Source of the DNA: an uncultured Coprococcus sp.
GTDB taxonomy: Bacteria; Bacillota; Clostridia; Lachnospirales; Lachnospiraceae
Assembly: GCA_900548215.1 (NCBI GenBank)
Contig: URJI01000123.1
Location: 1-6,101, forward strand
Length of the DNA: 6,101 nucleotides
Direction: 5' to 3'
Shown: one piece after another, positions 5,678 through 6,101 of the stretch
Numbering within the stretch: position 1 is the stretch's first letter
Layout: every line of letters starts with the position of its first letter
The notes under the pieces: generated by a model
Seen by the model: only the letters and a program-made list of their open reading frames with translations
Told to the model about the DNA's origin: nothing
Databases searched by the model: none
Made by a program: the position numbers and the translations under genes

Positions 5678-6101
5678 TTACATTGTCTCCAGTTTCTCTG
5701 CGGATTCCTGAAGCTGTCTGTAGGCTTCCTTCATCCTGCCCATCTCCACGTCATCTACATGATTCATGTCTGTTCGTGTCACAAGCTTCTTCAGATACTC
5801 GCAGTCGCTCTTGATCCGTTTCATTTCCTTCTTGTCAAGCTGTGCGCCCTTTGCCTCAAGAAGATTCTCTACCTTATATACATAGCCTTCCGCCTCGTTC
5901 ATAATGTCTTTGAACTCCCTGGCTCCAGCCACATCGTCCTCGTACTTCTTCGCATCCTCCCTGGCTCTGCGGATCTCCTCCTCCGAAAGGTTGGTACTGG
6001 ATGTGATCACTATCTGCTGTTCCACGCCCCTGCCAAGATCCTTAGCTGAAACCTTGAGAATACCATTTGCATCCATGTCAAATGTGACCTCGATCTGAGG
6101 A
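5678..6101 (-). CDS. Hsp70/DnaK-like chaperone, C-terminal part only
   Basis: 140 residues plus one base; the rest lies beyond the right edge. The visible part begins PQIEVTFDMDANGILKVSAKDLG, the end of the Hsp70 substrate-binding beta domain, then QQIVITSSTNLSEEEIRRA and the helical lid (SEEEIRRAREDAKKYEDD onward to LQESAEKLETM). The ATPase domain is outside the window. Hsp70 proteins bind exposed hydrophobic peptides in an ATP cycle driven by J-proteins and a nucleotide exchange factor. Unlike E. coli DnaK, which has about 30 more residues ending in an acidic EEVKDKK-like tail, this one stops at the end of the lid. That, plus the absence of grpE or a standard dnaJ here, suggests a second, specialised Hsp70 rather than the housekeeping DnaK. 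I therefore give no symbol. It is the most upstream visible gene of the cluster. Confidence 0.92.
   Translation of the reverse strand, partial: PQIEVTFDMDANGILKVSAKDLGRGVEQQIVITSSTNLSEEEIRRAREDAKKYEDDVAGAREFKDIMNEAEGYVYKVENLLEAKGAQLDKKEMKRIKSDCEYLKKLVTRTDMNHVDDVEMGRMKEAYRQLQESAEKLETM

Overview
The window looks like chromosomal DNA of a Gram-positive, fibre- or starch-using gut or rumen anaerobe, most likely a Lachnospiraceae member. The basis is moderate-to-low GC, AGGAGG-type ribosome binding sites, TTGACA/TATAAT-like promoters, a secreted GH5 cellulase next to a glycogen phosphorylase, and a DUF5685 gene, a family I associate mainly with Firmicutes and some Actinobacteria. The genus cannot be fixed from the sequence. 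All six recognisable genes lie on the minus strand, so transcription runs from high to low coordinates. There is no sign of an insertion sequence, phage, CRISPR array, tRNA or rRNA.

Region 1 (6101 down to about 3271) is an atypical chaperone cluster. In order of transcription it holds the C-terminal end of an Hsp70/DnaK-like protein without the usual acidic tail (5678-6101), a small two-pass membrane protein with a C-terminal zinc ribbon (5258-5653), a DUF5685 protein (4280-5203), and a J-domain protein with a Gly/Phe-rich linker, a helical TPR-like part and a cysteine-rich tail (3313-4107). The first three are closely spaced and probably co-transcribed. A 172-bp gap precedes the J-protein gene and may hold a second promoter. 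The block ends in a 17-bp perfect hairpin (3271-3310). The likely theme is a specialised Hsp70/J-protein pair with two partners of unknown role, one of them in the membrane.

Region 2 (2998-3270) is a 273-bp AT-rich regulatory stretch between that hairpin and glgP. It holds a convincing glgP promoter, two inverted repeats upstream of it, and an opposite-strand extended -10 promoter aimed at the hairpin, which could yield a short RNA.

Region 3 (499-2946) is a full-length glycogen/maltodextrin phosphorylase with all catalytic and PLP motifs. Region 4 (1-498) holds an intergenic gap and the first 104 codons of a secreted GH5 (subfamily 2-like) endoglucanase that continues off the window. Together they fit an organism that breaks down beta-glucans outside the cell and recycles stored alpha-glucan inside it.

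The most unusual signal is a 15-bp tandem repeat (about 4224-4312) that runs through the stop codon of the DUF5685 gene. One unit is a base short. Restoring that base would keep the reading frame open through every remaining unit, adding an acidic pentapeptide-repeat tail.
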